NCBI GenBank assembly: GCA_963931865.1
Contig: OZ007507.1
Location: forward strand, 5,515,148 to 5,579,147
Reading direction: 5' to 3'
Source of the DNA: Axinella damicornis
Taxonomy: Eukaryota > Porifera > Demospongiae > Axinellida > Axinellidae
DNA: 64,000 bases
Under the pieces are notes generated by a model, which was not told the origin of the DNA, searched no databases, and saw nothing but the letters and a program-made list of their open reading frames with translations. Shown piece by piece: positions 17,701 through 28,799 of the stretch. The translations under genes were made by a program, and so were the position numbers. Positions within the stretch are counted from its first letter, which is position 1; every line of letters begins with the position of its first letter.

Positions 17701-20700
17701 AGTCGATTTGAATAGGTCAAAAAGTGATGCCAATTATTCCATAACCGTTGCATAACCAGTAGGTACGCTCATGCAGCTCTTAATACACTTAACATAAAGG
17801 AATGGAAAAAAGTTGGAGATGCTGGGGATTCGAACCTAGGACCTTCAGTTCGCAAGGTAGATGCTCTACCGCTGAGCTACATCCCCACCTGGCAGTCAGG
17901 ATGCAATTATAGGAGTTATCAATGGCAAGTTGTCCATTTTATGGTGTCTGTATGGGTCAGAATTCCTGACCGGTATGATCGTCGTGTTCTGTGTTGGGCA
18001 ACTTGCCATTGATAACAGTCCTGATTGATAACTCGTGTAATTGCATCATGTCTGCCAGGTGGGGATGTAGCTCAGCGGTAGAGCGTCTGCTTTGCATGCA
18101 GAAGGTCCTGGGTTCGAAACCCAGCATCTCCAACTTTTTCTTTCCTTTCTCTTTATCCCTACTCTCTGGTTTCGATTGTCTTTGTTTGCTGTGACATGAA
18201 TTTTTGCATCTCTGCTGCCATTATCCTTTTCAGTTGTCGGCTCATGACCCTCCGTCTCTGTCTCTGTCTGGCTTGGAACAGGACCAACTGGACTCCTTTA
18301 TGGGCAGAATCGGATCCATTGGGGAGGTGAGTGAAGAGCATTACTGGTACACTAGGAGTAGTGTGGAACTCCCATACTGCAGAGGAACTCTTGATAAGTC
18401 CACCAGGATACTTTTTGGGTGACCCCTGTTAGAATTGGAATTCCCAAAATGGCTATGGTAAGCTGTAGTGAAGGTCTGGGTAGGAGCCATTCCTATACTT
18501 TACAATTGCGTGCACGCATGCGCAGTGAGCAGTAAGGTACTCTGTCAGTATCATCTGTCTAGCTGTAGACACAAAAATGAGCAGTTGAGTGAAATAGGAA
18601 CGCTTGCAGCCTTTTATTAGTTACAAAAGACAACTTGTACATGCCTCACAAATGAGAGTCCCACGTGAAAAGCAAGGTTTTCACTCTCTGTCCAAATTAC
18701 ATCTCAAAAAACTCCTCCATAATTAGTGCCATGGATGGGGCATATTTGTCGGAATCTGGTTCCGCTTCAGAGTCACTGCCCCAAACACGAGGCACGAGTA
18801 AGTAGAGTTGTTGGGTAGCGGATGGTGAGAGCAGCTGCTTTAAAATTCACCCATCGCTGCACAGTCTTTCTGACTGAACGGCTGCTAACTGTTTCGGTTG
18901 CTAGGTACATGTAACACAGACAGCAATTTGATGAGTGTCTATCGGTTTCCAAGGGGATCTAAGTCCCGTAGGCCCCGAGGGTTTCATTGCTGGGGTGTGA
19001 ATATAGTTTCCGTGGCGTGGGATGCTTCCTAAGGTTGTCTAAGTCTGTTAAAGTCTGAATGGGAGAGTTCTTGACCATCTCATAGCAACTACTTGAATAA
19101 GGGCTGTAACCTACTTAAACACCTCGTTATTATGGTGTTAGACACCTGCACTAAGTGGTTCATTGAGAACACTAAGTTCCTTCATGACCACAGCCACTTC
19201 CTCACCACTTTTGTAACTTAGCATGAAGCCATTGTGTTATACAGGGCTTTTCCAAACGGGTACCTGTGAAAGCCGGAACGCAGGAACGCGGAACGGAACG
19301 CGGAACGGAAGTAAAATGCGGGCCGCGCGCTATCATCACGCGCAGGGCGTCTTTATTCACTGGACTGGACTGGACTTACCCAAAAATCTGTTTTCCAGTG
19401 TAGGACAGAAGCTAAGCATACTTATTTATTCACTAAAGTTGCTTGCATAGCCTGCTTTCGTGTCTTTCCTCGAGTCGGTAGAGGTCAAAGGTCACGTGCA
19501 TATTTAATGAGCTTCAGCAAAATGCTCTCCAGTCAGTCGTGGATGATAGAGGAATATTATTTTCTGTTTTCTATGCTTCAGCAAACGGCTGGAGTTCGAT
19601 GTCTGTGGTAAATAAGTGCCCTTCTAATCTTTTCATTGAAGCTCATTAAATATGCACGTGACCTTTGACCTCTACCGACTCGAGGAAAGACACGAAAGCA
19701 GGCTCTGCAAGCAACTTTAGTGAATAAATAAGTATGCTTAGCTTCTGTCCTACACTGAAAAACAGATTTTTGGGTGAGTCCAGTCCAGTCCAGTGAATAA
19801 AGACGCCCTGCGCGTACGGTGCAAGTGATGATAGCGCGCGGCCCGCATTTTACTTCCGTTCCGCGTTCCGTTCCGCGTTCCGTTCCGCGTTCCTGCGTTC
19901 CGGCTTTCACAGTTACCCTTTCCAAACCCTTGCAACAGCCACAGCTGGTTGCGTTAAGTGGACAATTAATTTTGTGGTCGAAACTTCATCTGTGTGAAAC
20001 CCCTAGTAACTTAATTAAAGGCCAAAGTTCAGTACAGTTGCCCTGCCTGCGCTCCATATATGGAATGGTCTACGCAATTCGCTTTGAGCATTTTAGTGTA
20101 GTGTTGCGAAAAACCCTGTAGAGAGGGCATGCGAATACAGAGGGGATATAAATATATTCAAATAAAGAGAGGGTATGCAAATACAGATACGTATATATAT
20201 ACAGAGAGGGTATGCAAATGCAGAGGGGGTACCGTAGGCGCTCTAATTATGCATTGCTCAAAAAATATTGAAATGCAACGCAACAATAGAAATTCGGTCA
20301 GCCAAATGGCTGATTAGAAAACACCTCGCTAGGTACTCAAGTCAGACGAGTGTAGACAAGGCTATTGCATAGCGGTTGTGTTTGTTCCTGGTTGTCGGTC
20401 TGTCGCTGCATTTTCTCCTACGCGGGGCATCCCTATCCTGGGGCACAGAATACATAAGTGAGTTGCTTTCTCGTACCTTCACTGATGTTCCATAACTGTG
20501 CCTTTATACATCAACGTTTACAGGCAGTGATGTGATGCACCCTCTTCGCCGTTCAGCTGTACTGTGTGCGCTTCGAGCTAGCTGCCACACTGCCATTATA
20601 ATCGCGTTGCGCAAATTAGTTCCCGGAGTGCGACGCATTATCGGTTTGAGACTTTGAATTTTGACGTAGAATTAGAAAGGACGCATAATTAGAGCGTCTA

Positions 20701-22341
20701 CGGTATGCAAATATTACAGAGGGGGAAGAGAATGTGAGCCTCCAGCCTTTGGACGGTCATTACAAGAGAGTTCCTCAATATAATATATCTGCTGCTGTCT
20801 CTTGTGGCTATTATTCATCTTTGCTATGACTTATGCTGTGACAAAAAAATAAGACTTTATGTGAGATGACCTCTGCAATATGTGATCTCCAATGCATTAT
20901 GGTAGTAGTACAATATTCCATTCCAGAATCAGACTGTATTGTCATCACAAGGCCAGTTTTGACTGAGGAGTGCATGATGACATCCAGGGTCTAAAATTTC
21001 CCATAATTACTACTAGCCCAGTGGCTGTCCAATTATTATGGCTGATTATGCAAGAGGGGCAAGGGGGGTGAGAGTTGCAAACAACAAATAGAATGCTTGA
21101 TACTACTACTAGCCCATGTGACTCATACTATTTGCTTTTAGACGCTACTAGCCCATAATTGTAGGCCCTGCTAAGTGATTGACAATGTTGTCATTGCCAT
21201 CATGCACTGTTGGTGTTAGAAGTCCAGCGACTCCTCCCTTTTCCTGTCATCTCCCTCCTTCCTCTCCCCAGCGTGCCTCTGCTCTGGGAGTTCGGGTGCT
21301 AGTGGATGCTGAACAGAGCTACTTCCAGCCGGCTATCAACCACTTCACCGTCCACGACCTCATGCATCGCTGCAACTGTCAGCAGCCTCTCATCTACGAC
21401 ACCCTTCAGACATACCTCACGGTGGGTTGTTGGTATTGCTGATCAAGTCTGAAACCTCTGATAGTGGACCCTCTGAGATAAGGACACAATATAACAGACC
21501 TTTGTACAAAGGACGACTTTCAACGTCCCAAATAATTGGTTTCACTGTAATTCTAATACATTTTGAACCTCCGAGAAGAGGACAACCGCTTTACTAAGGA
21601 CAAAACACCTGAATTTATAGTGTCCTCTACTGAGAGTTCACTGTAGTAGCAGCTGTCTTTTCTGCTACTGATTGGGCAGGAATTGATTGGGCCTTCATTT
21701 CACATGCCACTGCTAATTGAATTCATATGCTTTCAACTTTGACCGGTTCATGTGTTGTTCCTTTGATTTCTCCATAGTATTGGTATTCACTATCCGCCAG
21801 ACCATGTCACATGGTACTGTGGTTCAGTTCTTTCATAACTGTTATTATAGGTGTACTAGAGGAATGCAGAGCATTGTGGGATGAGCCTGAGCCAGCTTGG
21901 CACATGCATGTAACTTACGTCCTGCCAAGAGCGTATCAAGCCGCCGAAGGTGATATGCCCTTGGTCCTGCTGTTGTAACTTACTGTAGCTGTGAAGTGTG
22001 AGCGGTGTTTCATTAAAAAAATCGAGCACACAAAACCTACCACTGGCAACCATATAGGGCCTCAACAGACCTGTTTAGCATTCTGAGCATGGTGAGCTCT
22101 TAACTGCATCGCTGTACAATGTCTATTGATTTATGCCACTCAAGATGGCAGCTTAGATGCAGAGTCTCCATTTACTAACCAAGAATGTGATGTAGCCATA
22201 TGAACTCTATCTTACCTGCAGAGCTCTTTTGACTCCCTCCGGACTGATCTGGCTACTTCAAAACACTATGGCATTAAATATGGAGTTAAAGTGGTGAGAG
22301 GAGGAATCTGTTGTGTGGGAGTGATCAAATAGTCCTTACAT

Positions 22342-22389
<48 letters not shown>

Positions 22390-23562
22390 TTACCTTTGAT
22401 CCTATAATAATAACTAGACGGAATGATAATCATCAGGGGGAAAGCTTGAGTGAGACATGATTATGGGAATGAGGGAATGAGGCAAGGAGGAGCGCTGCGG
22501 GGATTCAGGGAAGTCATGGTTCCACATGATGATCATGTGTGGTGTATAGTGTGAGGACGTGTGCCAAACATTGCAAAGTGTGTAGGGTGAAGGTTGAGTG
22601 CAAAGGACAGGAGCAGAAATGATCGTATAAAACTTGTGCAACATCAACATTTCCTGCCTAATTCCAAGCCTCCAACTTCCTGTTATGCATTTCACTTACA
22701 GCTGTTTCTATCTACACGCTGATATATGATAGGGATGCCCTGTAGCTGGTAATCTGAGCTTGTTGGGTGGGAAGTGTTGTTTTAGTACAACAGATTGCAC
22801 TTCCACTCAAACGTTCTGTAGATTGTGTTTCTGCAAGTATGACGCTCACGCAAAGTGCCCGCAACTCCCAGACTCCAGCGTGTTCCGGGCCGTGTCATTT
22901 CTGTGAAGCTACATCCACAGGTAGTTCTTGCCACCAACTTTTAGCATGGTCACGGAATCCGCAAATGTTCAAACGGAAGTGCAATCAGCTGTACAACATC
23001 CGAGTATTGCTTAAAATTGGACAGAGATTGCAAGTAGTTTGGGACAGTCATATGCTACCTCTAACCTTGCTCCTAAAGGACTGCTGATAATCCTTGTCTC
23101 TCGATACAGGTACGTGGTGCCTACATGGAACAAGAGCGGAAAGCCGCAGCTGCTCTCGGCCATGCCTGTCCTGTTCACCCGGACAAGCCCTCCACCGATA
23201 GAAGCTACCACAGAGCAGTGGAACACCTTTTGAATGAAGTTGCAAGTGGGAATGCAGAACTGATGGTGGCTACACACAACCAGGAGACACTCCAATTTGC
23301 TCTGAAAAGAATTCACAAACTCGGACTATCACCTTCAGACGGAACAGTTATGTTTGGGCAGCTTCTTGGGATGGGTGACCATCTCACATACCCCCTAGCT
23401 CAAGCAGGTTACCATGCCAACAAGGTGGCTCCCTATGGCCCCTTAGATGACATTATGCCTTACCTTTCAAGAAGAGCACAGGAGAACCGTGGTATTATCA
23501 CAAATGCACAGGCTGAGAGATTTCTGTATGCCCGAGAGCTGAAGAGAAGACTGTGGGGCTAG
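8761..23562 (+). CDS. PRODH: Proline dehydrogenase, mitochondrial
   Basis: Twelve exons with matching phases: 8761-8901, 9168-9293, 11296-11474, 12563-12654, 14091-14164, 15012-15119, 17169-17203, 17622-17697, 18234-18326, 21272-21421, 22222-22293 and 23110-23562, giving 532 residues. The N-terminus is basic, Arg/Leu/Ser-rich and lacks acids early (MGARTVLLLPRASRCLFRQK), as expected for a mitochondrial presequence. Family blocks follow in order: VRFDSPEEA, GQFAGGVDE, VRVLVDAEQSYFQPAI, VRGAYMEQERKA, MVATHNQETLQFALKR, FGQLLGMGDHL and APYGPLDDIMPYLSRRAQEN, the last two lining the FAD and proline site. The enzyme oxidises proline to pyrroline-5-carboxylate at the inner membrane and passes electrons to quinone. 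Length is in the usual animal range and no core block is missing. The 15-kb gene is mostly introns bearing repeats and a tRNA-Ala pair. Confidence 0.95.
10556..11210. repeat. Higher-order tandem repeat in PRODH intron 2
   Basis: A short unit (GACCTAGCCTCATTCATTCC plus CAGG) recurs with variants such as ACCTACATGTAGCCTCATTC. Several units form a larger block of roughly 180 bp that is repeated almost identically about three times between 10690 and 11200. The array ends about 85 bp before exon 3. Confidence 0.85.
12700..12902. repeat. AT-rich nested palindromes followed by poly-G
   Basis: Repeated inverted words such as ACAGTATACTGTC and TAGTATACTA make several overlapping hairpins in PRODH intron 4, about 50 bases after exon 4. 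A 27-base G run closes the region at 12876-12902. Confidence 0.75.
13216..14027. repeat. 38-bp minisatellite, about 21 copies, PRODH intron 4
   Basis: The unit is a dimer of two related 19-bp halves, ATACTGGCATGCACTAGTG and TACTGGCATGTACACCAAT. Variants (TGTACACC or TGTGCACC; AGTGTACT or AGTATACT) are not randomly mixed: runs of like units recur, suggesting block-wise expansion. The array stops about 65 bp before exon 5. Confidence 0.9.
14180..14289. mobile_element. 110-bp hairpin element, TAGCCTCG family
   Basis: Almost perfect hairpin starting TAGCCTCGTTCCCAG and ending CTGGGAACGAGGCTA, starting 15 bases inside PRODH intron 5. Flanking nonamers GCATTGTGT and ATCATGTGT are only partly alike, so the target duplication has decayed or is uncertain here. 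Confidence 0.75.
14521..14604. mobile_element. 84-bp hairpin element, TAGTCTCG family
   Basis: Ends TAGTCTCGGTCCCAGACC and GGTCTGGGAACGAGACTA are inverted. The bordering nonamers are GCTGCCACC and GTTGCCACC, a 9-bp target duplication with one difference. Confidence 0.8.
15466..15800. repeat. 34-bp minisatellite array, forward, ~10 copies
   Basis: The unit reads ATCCCCAGGCATCTGTGTAC then CTCACACTACCCTC. Since 34 is not a multiple of three, each forward frame runs through all phases of the same unit and stays open, making three overlapping 120-150-codon frames that I do not regard as genes. Located in PRODH intron 6. Confidence 0.9.
15828..16162. mobile_element. Putative small hAT-type element between the two arrays
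   Basis: The left end CAGGCATGCGCGTAGATAGC and right end CCTAGCTACACCCCTG resemble the CAGNGGCGTAGCTAG-type termini of hAT elements. No transposase is inside. Boundaries are approximate and no clear 8-bp target duplication was found. Confidence 0.4.
16216..17052. repeat. 34-bp minisatellite array, reverse orientation, ~25 copies
   Basis: Same unit as the array at 15466-15800 but reverse-complemented (GCCTGGGGATGAGGGTAGTG then TGAGGTACGCAGAT). It ends about 115 bp before exon 7 and yields three open minus-strand frames of about 280-300 codons that are repeat artefacts. Confidence 0.9.
17814..17886 (-). pseudogene. Degenerate tRNA-Ala copy
   Basis: The acceptor arms GGGGATG and CATCTCC and the D-arm match the intact tRNA-Ala at 18061-18132. 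The anticodon stem has three mismatches (TCTAC against ACTGA) and the T arm has one extra base with an imperfect stem, so it should not fold well. TGC is still at the anticodon position and a T run follows the 3' end. It is head-to-head with the intact copy inside PRODH intron 8, and matching flanks show an inverted duplication. Confidence 0.75.
18061..18132 (+). tRNA. tRNA-Ala (anticodon TGC)
   Basis: Full cloverleaf of 72 nt. Acceptor GGGGATG pairs with CATCTCC, the D arm is GCTCAGCGGTAGAGC, anticodon stem TCTGC/GCAGA encloses TTTGCAT with TGC at 34-36, and the T arm is CTGGG-TTCGAAA-CCCAG. A-box and B-box match pol III internal promoters and a T run (ACTTTTTC) follows directly as terminator. 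It lies within PRODH intron 8 in the sense orientation. No intron is present and CCA is not encoded. Confidence 0.93.
19258..19918. mobile_element. 661-bp long-TIR element with perfect 9-bp target duplication (MULE-like)
   Basis: Both ends begin GGGTA(A/C)CTGTGAAAGCCGG as inverted copies, and the arms stay about 95% alike for roughly 250-300 bp with a few small indels. The directly repeated nonamer TTTCCAAAC borders it at 19249-19257 and 19919-19927. Long TIRs with 9-bp duplications are typical of Mutator-like elements. There is no room for a transposase, so it is non-autonomous. It sits in PRODH intron 9. Confidence 0.9.
20232..20703. mobile_element. 472-bp TIR element with TA target duplication
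   Basis: Ends CCGTAGGCGCTCTAATTATG and CATAATTAGAGCGTCTACGG are inverted copies of about 22 bp, each bordered by TA. It interrupts a short tandem run of GAGAGGGTATGCAAATACAG units, which resumes on the right side. Confidence 0.75.
22344..22385. repeat. Poly-C run of 42
   Basis: The longest homopolymer in the window, 50 bases after the donor of PRODH exon 11. Confidence 0.9.
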
Positions 23563-25313
23563 AAAATTGTCTTACTCGTGACTCCCATGCCTGGAATGAG
23601 ACACCATTGTCACTCAGTTATGTGTAATTTCATGATTCAGTTTGTAATTCAGATTGCAATGCTGTTTTGATTGCATGGTCTTCCAAGACAAGGTTAAGTG
23701 GTTATTTCTGCTGTGTTGGCTAACACTCACTGGGGGTAGTCACTTACATGTTGCCTATAGAAGCGTTTGTGACTGGGATCAAAGTGATCAATGTTCTCGT
23801 TTCAGGAGCTGATCAAGGGATCAAGATCAATGGATCAGCAAATTTTCTCAGATACTAAGGAGGCGTGGCTCGATCAAGTGATCAAAGATGACTCGTCCGA
23901 TCAAGATTTTTGATACTGGTCGGAAATGCTTCTACAGCAACATGTAAGTGGCTGCCCCTTGCTCTAGTGGAATAATACGAGATACTGTTTTACTGTGCTG
24001 AAAATGCAATAGATCTGGAAACAGAAGACAGATTTACTGGAGGTAGAAATGGTCTGGAATATCTTTCACCTCAACCTCCTATATCTGCATGTGTGACTGT
24101 CTTGTGTCCTGGAATGCCAATGCAGTAACTACAGCAGGCCGAGCTAGAAGTTGACATCCTGTGGCCCAGGCTGTAATTACTCTTGTTGGGTGGTAGTCTT
24201 GGCCCCAGACCCATGCAAACCAAACCCGGCATGGATCACTTCCAGTATGATAATGGGAGCGATCCACACTGCATAGCCTGGGGTTGGTTGGGTCTGGATC
24301 CGAGTCCGAGACTAGTTGGTTTGATATACAGAGTACATGGCTTGCTTGTGCTGAAGAAGCCAGTGAGTTCTTCAGCTGGTGGAATGTCTATGCAACAGTA
24401 CACTGTGCAAGTATGGATTGGTGCACACCGCAACCCACAGACAATATGATTGGGGAATGCACTGAAGCCTCTGCTCAGTACCACAATGTAGTTTATGAAG
24501 GCACATGGGTGGGAGGCACTTAGGTAATCTTACTGCTGGTCTCCTTTGGCTTTCCCTCATTTGTCTAGAGCACTAGGTACATACATAGCAATAAGCTTAG
24601 CTTACAATTTGCATTGCTCAATTATTGGACAGTTGCTTACAGCAACCTGGAGGATGAAAACGAAGGACCTTTTTTGACGGCAGGAAGAGGTTTGAAATTA
24701 ATGCTGGACTGGTAGGCTAAGTGAATCTCGCCAAAGAACTTTTTACCCTGATTCTCAATGTCAGGCATTGATCCGGAATGGTTTAGGGTTTAGCTCCTAC
24801 TGAGGGTGTTTCTGTGTAGCGATTTCCCAGACTAATTAGCCCCTCCTCTGTGTTACAGTAAGGCTGCTGTATTCATTGAACAGCATACCATATTCATGGT
24901 TGCATCATGTGCATGCCTGATTAAATTCCCATTGCATGCAGACAATGGTTGTGATGTGCAGTCTCAACTGCCTATCAGTGTATCACTGGTGACCCCAACT
25001 GCTTGAAATCATCCTCACTCTCTTCCCCTTCACACAAGCAGAGAATGAAAACAGGAACAAACAAACATGCAATGAAAGCTTGCATGTACACTTGTAGTAG
25101 CCTAGCAACAAGGTTACCTTTTCATGCGGACTGGATCTACTGGAGGTGCCTAAGGGAATATTGGAGCCAAAGTTCTGTCTGGCGGCTAAACAGTTACTGT
25201 CACTGTCGTTAAAGTATTAGGGCCCTACTCTAACACCAGAAATTAGAGGCGTGAATTTGATCAGGAAATGTACACATGTACACAAGTGATCAATAGCTGG
25301 TTTGTGAAAATTG
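23563..25313. other. Intergenic between convergent PRODH and methyltransferase genes
   Basis: No coding exon recognised. The only clear structure is a diverged TAGTCTCG-family hairpin at 24194-24314 with nonamers GTTGGGTGG and GTTGGTTTG on its borders. The region should hold both 3' UTRs; no unambiguous AATAAA was picked out. Confidence 0.6.
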
Positions 25314-26114
25314 TTAACCCTTCTGGCCCAGGATCATGAACACAGGAAACCGCATCTCCACTTTGGCTTCTTGGTTGCCCGAAGCTTCACCTTCAAGAAT
25401 GGCCCTGATGCTGTCCTGCAGATCCTTGAGCACGGTATTCCTGGGGTTTCGTTCACAGTAGGTCCGATAGCCAGACCAGCTCGAGATATACCCTATGAAA
25501 CCAGGCATGCTCATATCGTGGGACATACTCAGATCATGTCTCTCGGTGATCTGATAAGGAAGTTCAACTTCTTTGTACAAATTATCGATGTGAGCTCTCC
25601 CTTCATGCCAGCAGCCCTTGAGTGTGTTTGAGTAGAAATTGGACACCAAACGATTGCATTCCTTGTTAACAAGCTCAACATTTCCATAGCCATACACCAC
25701 AAGGCAGCCTTTGGGTTTCAGAACACGGCTGGATTCACGATAGAAATCACGTGGGGTTAACCAGTGCCAAGCCTGAGCACATGTGACTACATCAACCGCC
25801 CCACTTTCCACTGGCAAATTCGTGGCACTTCCAACTTTAAACTCTACGTCTTGGACATCCATCTCTTGGGCTTTCCTTTGGGCGCAGTCTACCTGAGCCT
25901 TGCTGATGTCAATACCCACACAGTGCCGAAACAAGCTGCGCAGATAGAATGTGCTCTGACCCGAACCACAAGCTACGTCAACCGCCATCCCAACACCCCC
26001 GCCATGCTTGGTGATAAAGGAAGAGATGAGATCTAGTATTGCTGTTGGATAAGTGGGTCGAAACTTGGAGTACAGCTGTGCATGTGCGGCTTCTTCAAAT
26101 AAGCGGATGGCCAT
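25314..26114 (-). CDS. Class I SAM-dependent methyltransferase
   Basis: A single open frame of 266 residues with no intron. SAM-binding motif I is VDVACGSGQST (about residues 45-55), the acidic strand-2 motif is GIDIS (67-71), CAQAWHWLTP (112-121) matches the 'AQAFHW' motif of the trans-aconitate/Crg1-like methyltransferase group, and VLKPKGCLVVYG follows near 131. The substrate cannot be told from sequence. The start MAIRLFEEAAHAQLYSKFRP is right for the family, which typically begins with a short segment ending YxxxRPxYP. No signal or membrane segment is seen, so it is probably cytosolic. It faces away from the receptor gene at 29240, and without the transposon at 26309-29076 the two starts would be only about 0.36 kb apart. 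Confidence 0.88.
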   Translation of the reverse strand: MAIRLFEEAAHAQLYSKFRPTYPTAILDLISSFITKHGGGVGMAVDVACGSGQSTFYLRSLFRHCVGIDISKAQVDCAQRKAQEMDVQDVEFKVGSATNLPVESGAVDVVTCAQAWHWLTPRDFYRESSRVLKPKGCLVVYGYGNVELVNKECNRLVSNFYSNTLKGCWHEGRAHIDNLYKEVELPYQITERHDLSMSHDMSMPGFIGYISSWSGYRTYCERNPRNTVLKDLQDSIRAILEGEASGNQEAKVEMRFPVFMILGQKG

Positions 26115-26345
26115 GCTGCACTGAGTCAGGTAGCTTCAATTAGGCTGTAAAGACTGAATGGAGAAAAATAGAGACAGTTGGCTGGGAGTGTGGTATAGCT
26201 GCAAATATCTCATCAGTACTGGAGTGGCCACCCTCCCTTGGCTAGGACTCACCTACACGTTATGCGAGGGTCTGGCTTCGCCAAACGACAACCAATTTGG
26301 CAAACTACTATGGTGTGATATCAGTGTCAAAAAACGATATCCCGG

Positions 26346-26590
26346 ATGCAAGCGTTCGAAACTTCATGCAAGCGTTCGTAACTTTATGCAAGCGCTCGTA
26401 ACTTCATGCAAGCGGTTCAAAAATTTCATGCAAGCGGTCCAAAACTTTATGCAAGCGGTTCCAAAACTTTATGCAAGCGGACCAAAACTTTATGCAAGCG
26501 GTCCAAAACTTTATGCAAGCCTTCGTAACTTCATGCAAGCGTTCGTAACTTCATGCAAGCGTTCGTAACTTCATGCAAGCGTTCACAGCA
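26346..26590 (+). repeat. Left subterminal array, 12 units
   Basis: Units share ATGCAAGCG and differ in the next bases (GTTCG, GCTCG, GGTTC, GGTCC, GGACC types). Read from the outside in, variant order matches the right array apart from one extra unit and the innermost units, so the array was part of an ancestral TIR. Confidence 0.9.
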
Positions 26591-27496
26591 TTACTTATCT
26601 TAGTGGTCTTCGATCATATTGTATCATCAGTTTTGAACCGATCATCAAGTCATTATAATCTCTGCCAATCAAAATCAGTGTCATTCCTTATTATCCTATA
26701 GCTTTGATCATTAGGGCTGCAACAATGAATGTTAATCTAATTTCCTGCTAACAAACTGTAGAGTTCTAGTATACAAATCAACTCCATACTCAGTGCTTGA
26801 TGCGAGAGGTAATACAACAGATTGTAATTCTTGCATGTCGCAGGTTGTCAAAGGGCAGTTTGTTTCTGGAACAATCACTGTCTCCAAGTCTCCACAAGGC
26901 ACTGGTCCCCCCCCAGTCAATGCCATAGTGCTCAGCTTCAGATATTATATACATGTACATGAAGGAAGCAAAAATCACTGGTCTCATTGCTGTAAAACCG
27001 TTCTTTTTCAGCATTGGAGATGGCTGAACCATCAACGAAATAAAATCCTTTGTTTATGAGCTGTTTAAACTGATTCCTGGATCGATCGGTGACATATCCC
27101 ACAATAATTATTATTACGTGTGACCTCGTTGATTTCAGTGGTAATCTCAAATTCCATAATATTATGTTATAGTGACAAGAATGCTCACTCAAAACACCAG
27201 ACCTCTGTGGGGGTGTGCATGACTAGCAAATCACAAGTATAACATTATGCATGCATGCACCATTCCCACTGAATGGTTTTCTAGGCTATATGGGTATTAC
27301 CCAGAGACACGCATAACATGCGCAATGCCTCGAGCTCATGGTCTACTTGTATAAACTGTGATGTCGCATGTAGGGCCAAATCAAACATAAAAATTATGGT
27401 ACTTCTTACCTCTGACATATTCTCAAATACTAGTACTTCACTAGCAATGCGTGAGGAAGAGCCTGCCATGCTTTTAAGGCCTGCTGTCCATAACAG

Positions 27497-28518
27497 TTAC
27501 TGTTCTGGAGACAGATTATGCTCAGACCTCATGGGATGTTTGATCCATGCAACCTTCCAAGCGTCTAGGTGAGCGTTGATGCGGGGGATGAATACGTAAT
27601 GAAGGCAGAACAGGTGAAGATCATTGTTGGGATCCAGCATCCTACTGGACTCAAGGTGAGAGAACAGATCACGATAGAGGCCAAGTACACCCTGATAGAC
27701 ATCCCTCCACAGTCTTTCAATTCGCTGGTTGTGTAGACTCTTGCCTACTATCACTGATCCACGCCCTGGACCATGCGTTAACATAAACAGGGATACATCC
27801 AGATTTTCTCTACCCTGATCACATCTCATGGAAGGCCATTCCCGGGACCTAACTGCTTCTATGAAATCTTGAAAGACCGTACTTGCACGGTTGTTGTCTG
27901 AACACTTAAGAAAAACAGGTATCTGGGAGAATCCATCTACTCCACCATGCACCACCAGTCTCCACCTGAAAAACAAAACGAAATCGATCAAAGAGATGTG
28001 CACAGTTAAGCAACATTTACATTAATACTTTGCTAACCTGATTAATTTATGGTTGCCATCAATATGCCAAAGGGATAGAGGTGAAGGTACGGTGTATTTC
28101 CGTCTCTGAACGGTTGTAGCCCATCTAATTGCAACACTGTCAGGATCAATTCTATGAAGACAGTTCCTGATGTGGGCAACAAGTGTCCTTGCATCATGCG
28201 ATATCCACAGTACTAGTTGGGAAAATCCTGTTTTATTTGCTCAGCGAGGTCATCCAATTCCCTGTCACTGATAGTAGAATATAAGGCATGCACTGTGAGT
28301 CCATACTCTGTCATCCTCCTCCTTATTGTGCTCAAGCTCACTCCGATCACATCAGCCACCTTAGAGCAACTAAACCCAATATGCAGTAGGTATTCAATCT
28401 GCTCCTTGGTTATACACAATCTTGGACGACCCCTGCCATTCCCAGAAGATAATTGTGGTACATAGCCCTCCACACTGGTTAGGGAGGATGAACTTTGAAG
28501 TTCTTCAAATAGAGTCAA
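27497..28518 (-). pseudogene. Broken integrase-core (DDE) transposase
   Basis: The N-terminal piece (28518 to 28213) contains GRGRPRLCITKEQIEYLLHI, then a helix-turn-helix-like FSCSKVADVIGVSLSTIRRR, and stops after IKQDFPN at an in-frame TAG. The frame resumes as YCGYRMMQGHL, then shifts to CLHRIDPDSVAIRWATTVQR and SLWHIDGNHKLIR, which ends at a donor (GTTAGC). After a short intron the exon from 28003 reads WRLVVHGGVDGFSQIPVFLK, MRCDQGRENLDV and SLHNQRIERLWRDV, the D-D-E-like blocks of the integrase-core proteins common in sponge, cnidarian and fish genomes. One stop plus one frameshift indicate a dead copy. Upstream exons toward 28834 are possible but uncertain. Confidence 0.85.
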
Positions 28519-28799
28519 ACTTTGCCCAACAGCATCCAGGACTTGGTCACTGCAGTAGCTACGTGACTGCTATCAGTATTCCTAGCAGTTTAGAAACCTG
28601 GTAGATATAATTAGAAGGAGATCTAAATTGCAAGGGTCTCTGCTTAATTAAGCTTACTTGGTAGGAACAAACAATGCGCTGAATCACTACACAAAGGCCA
28701 GCAATTGCTAAAAGTAACTCCGCCATACTTGTTACGTACTGCATAGATCCCAATTCCAATCCGATTGGGAACGAGACAGAAGTCCGCTTGTATTTCTTT

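Noticed and set aside
26158..26568. 136-codon frame with repeated NFMQA and SCKRS words
   Set aside because: It is the subterminal repeat array of the transposon at 26309-29076.
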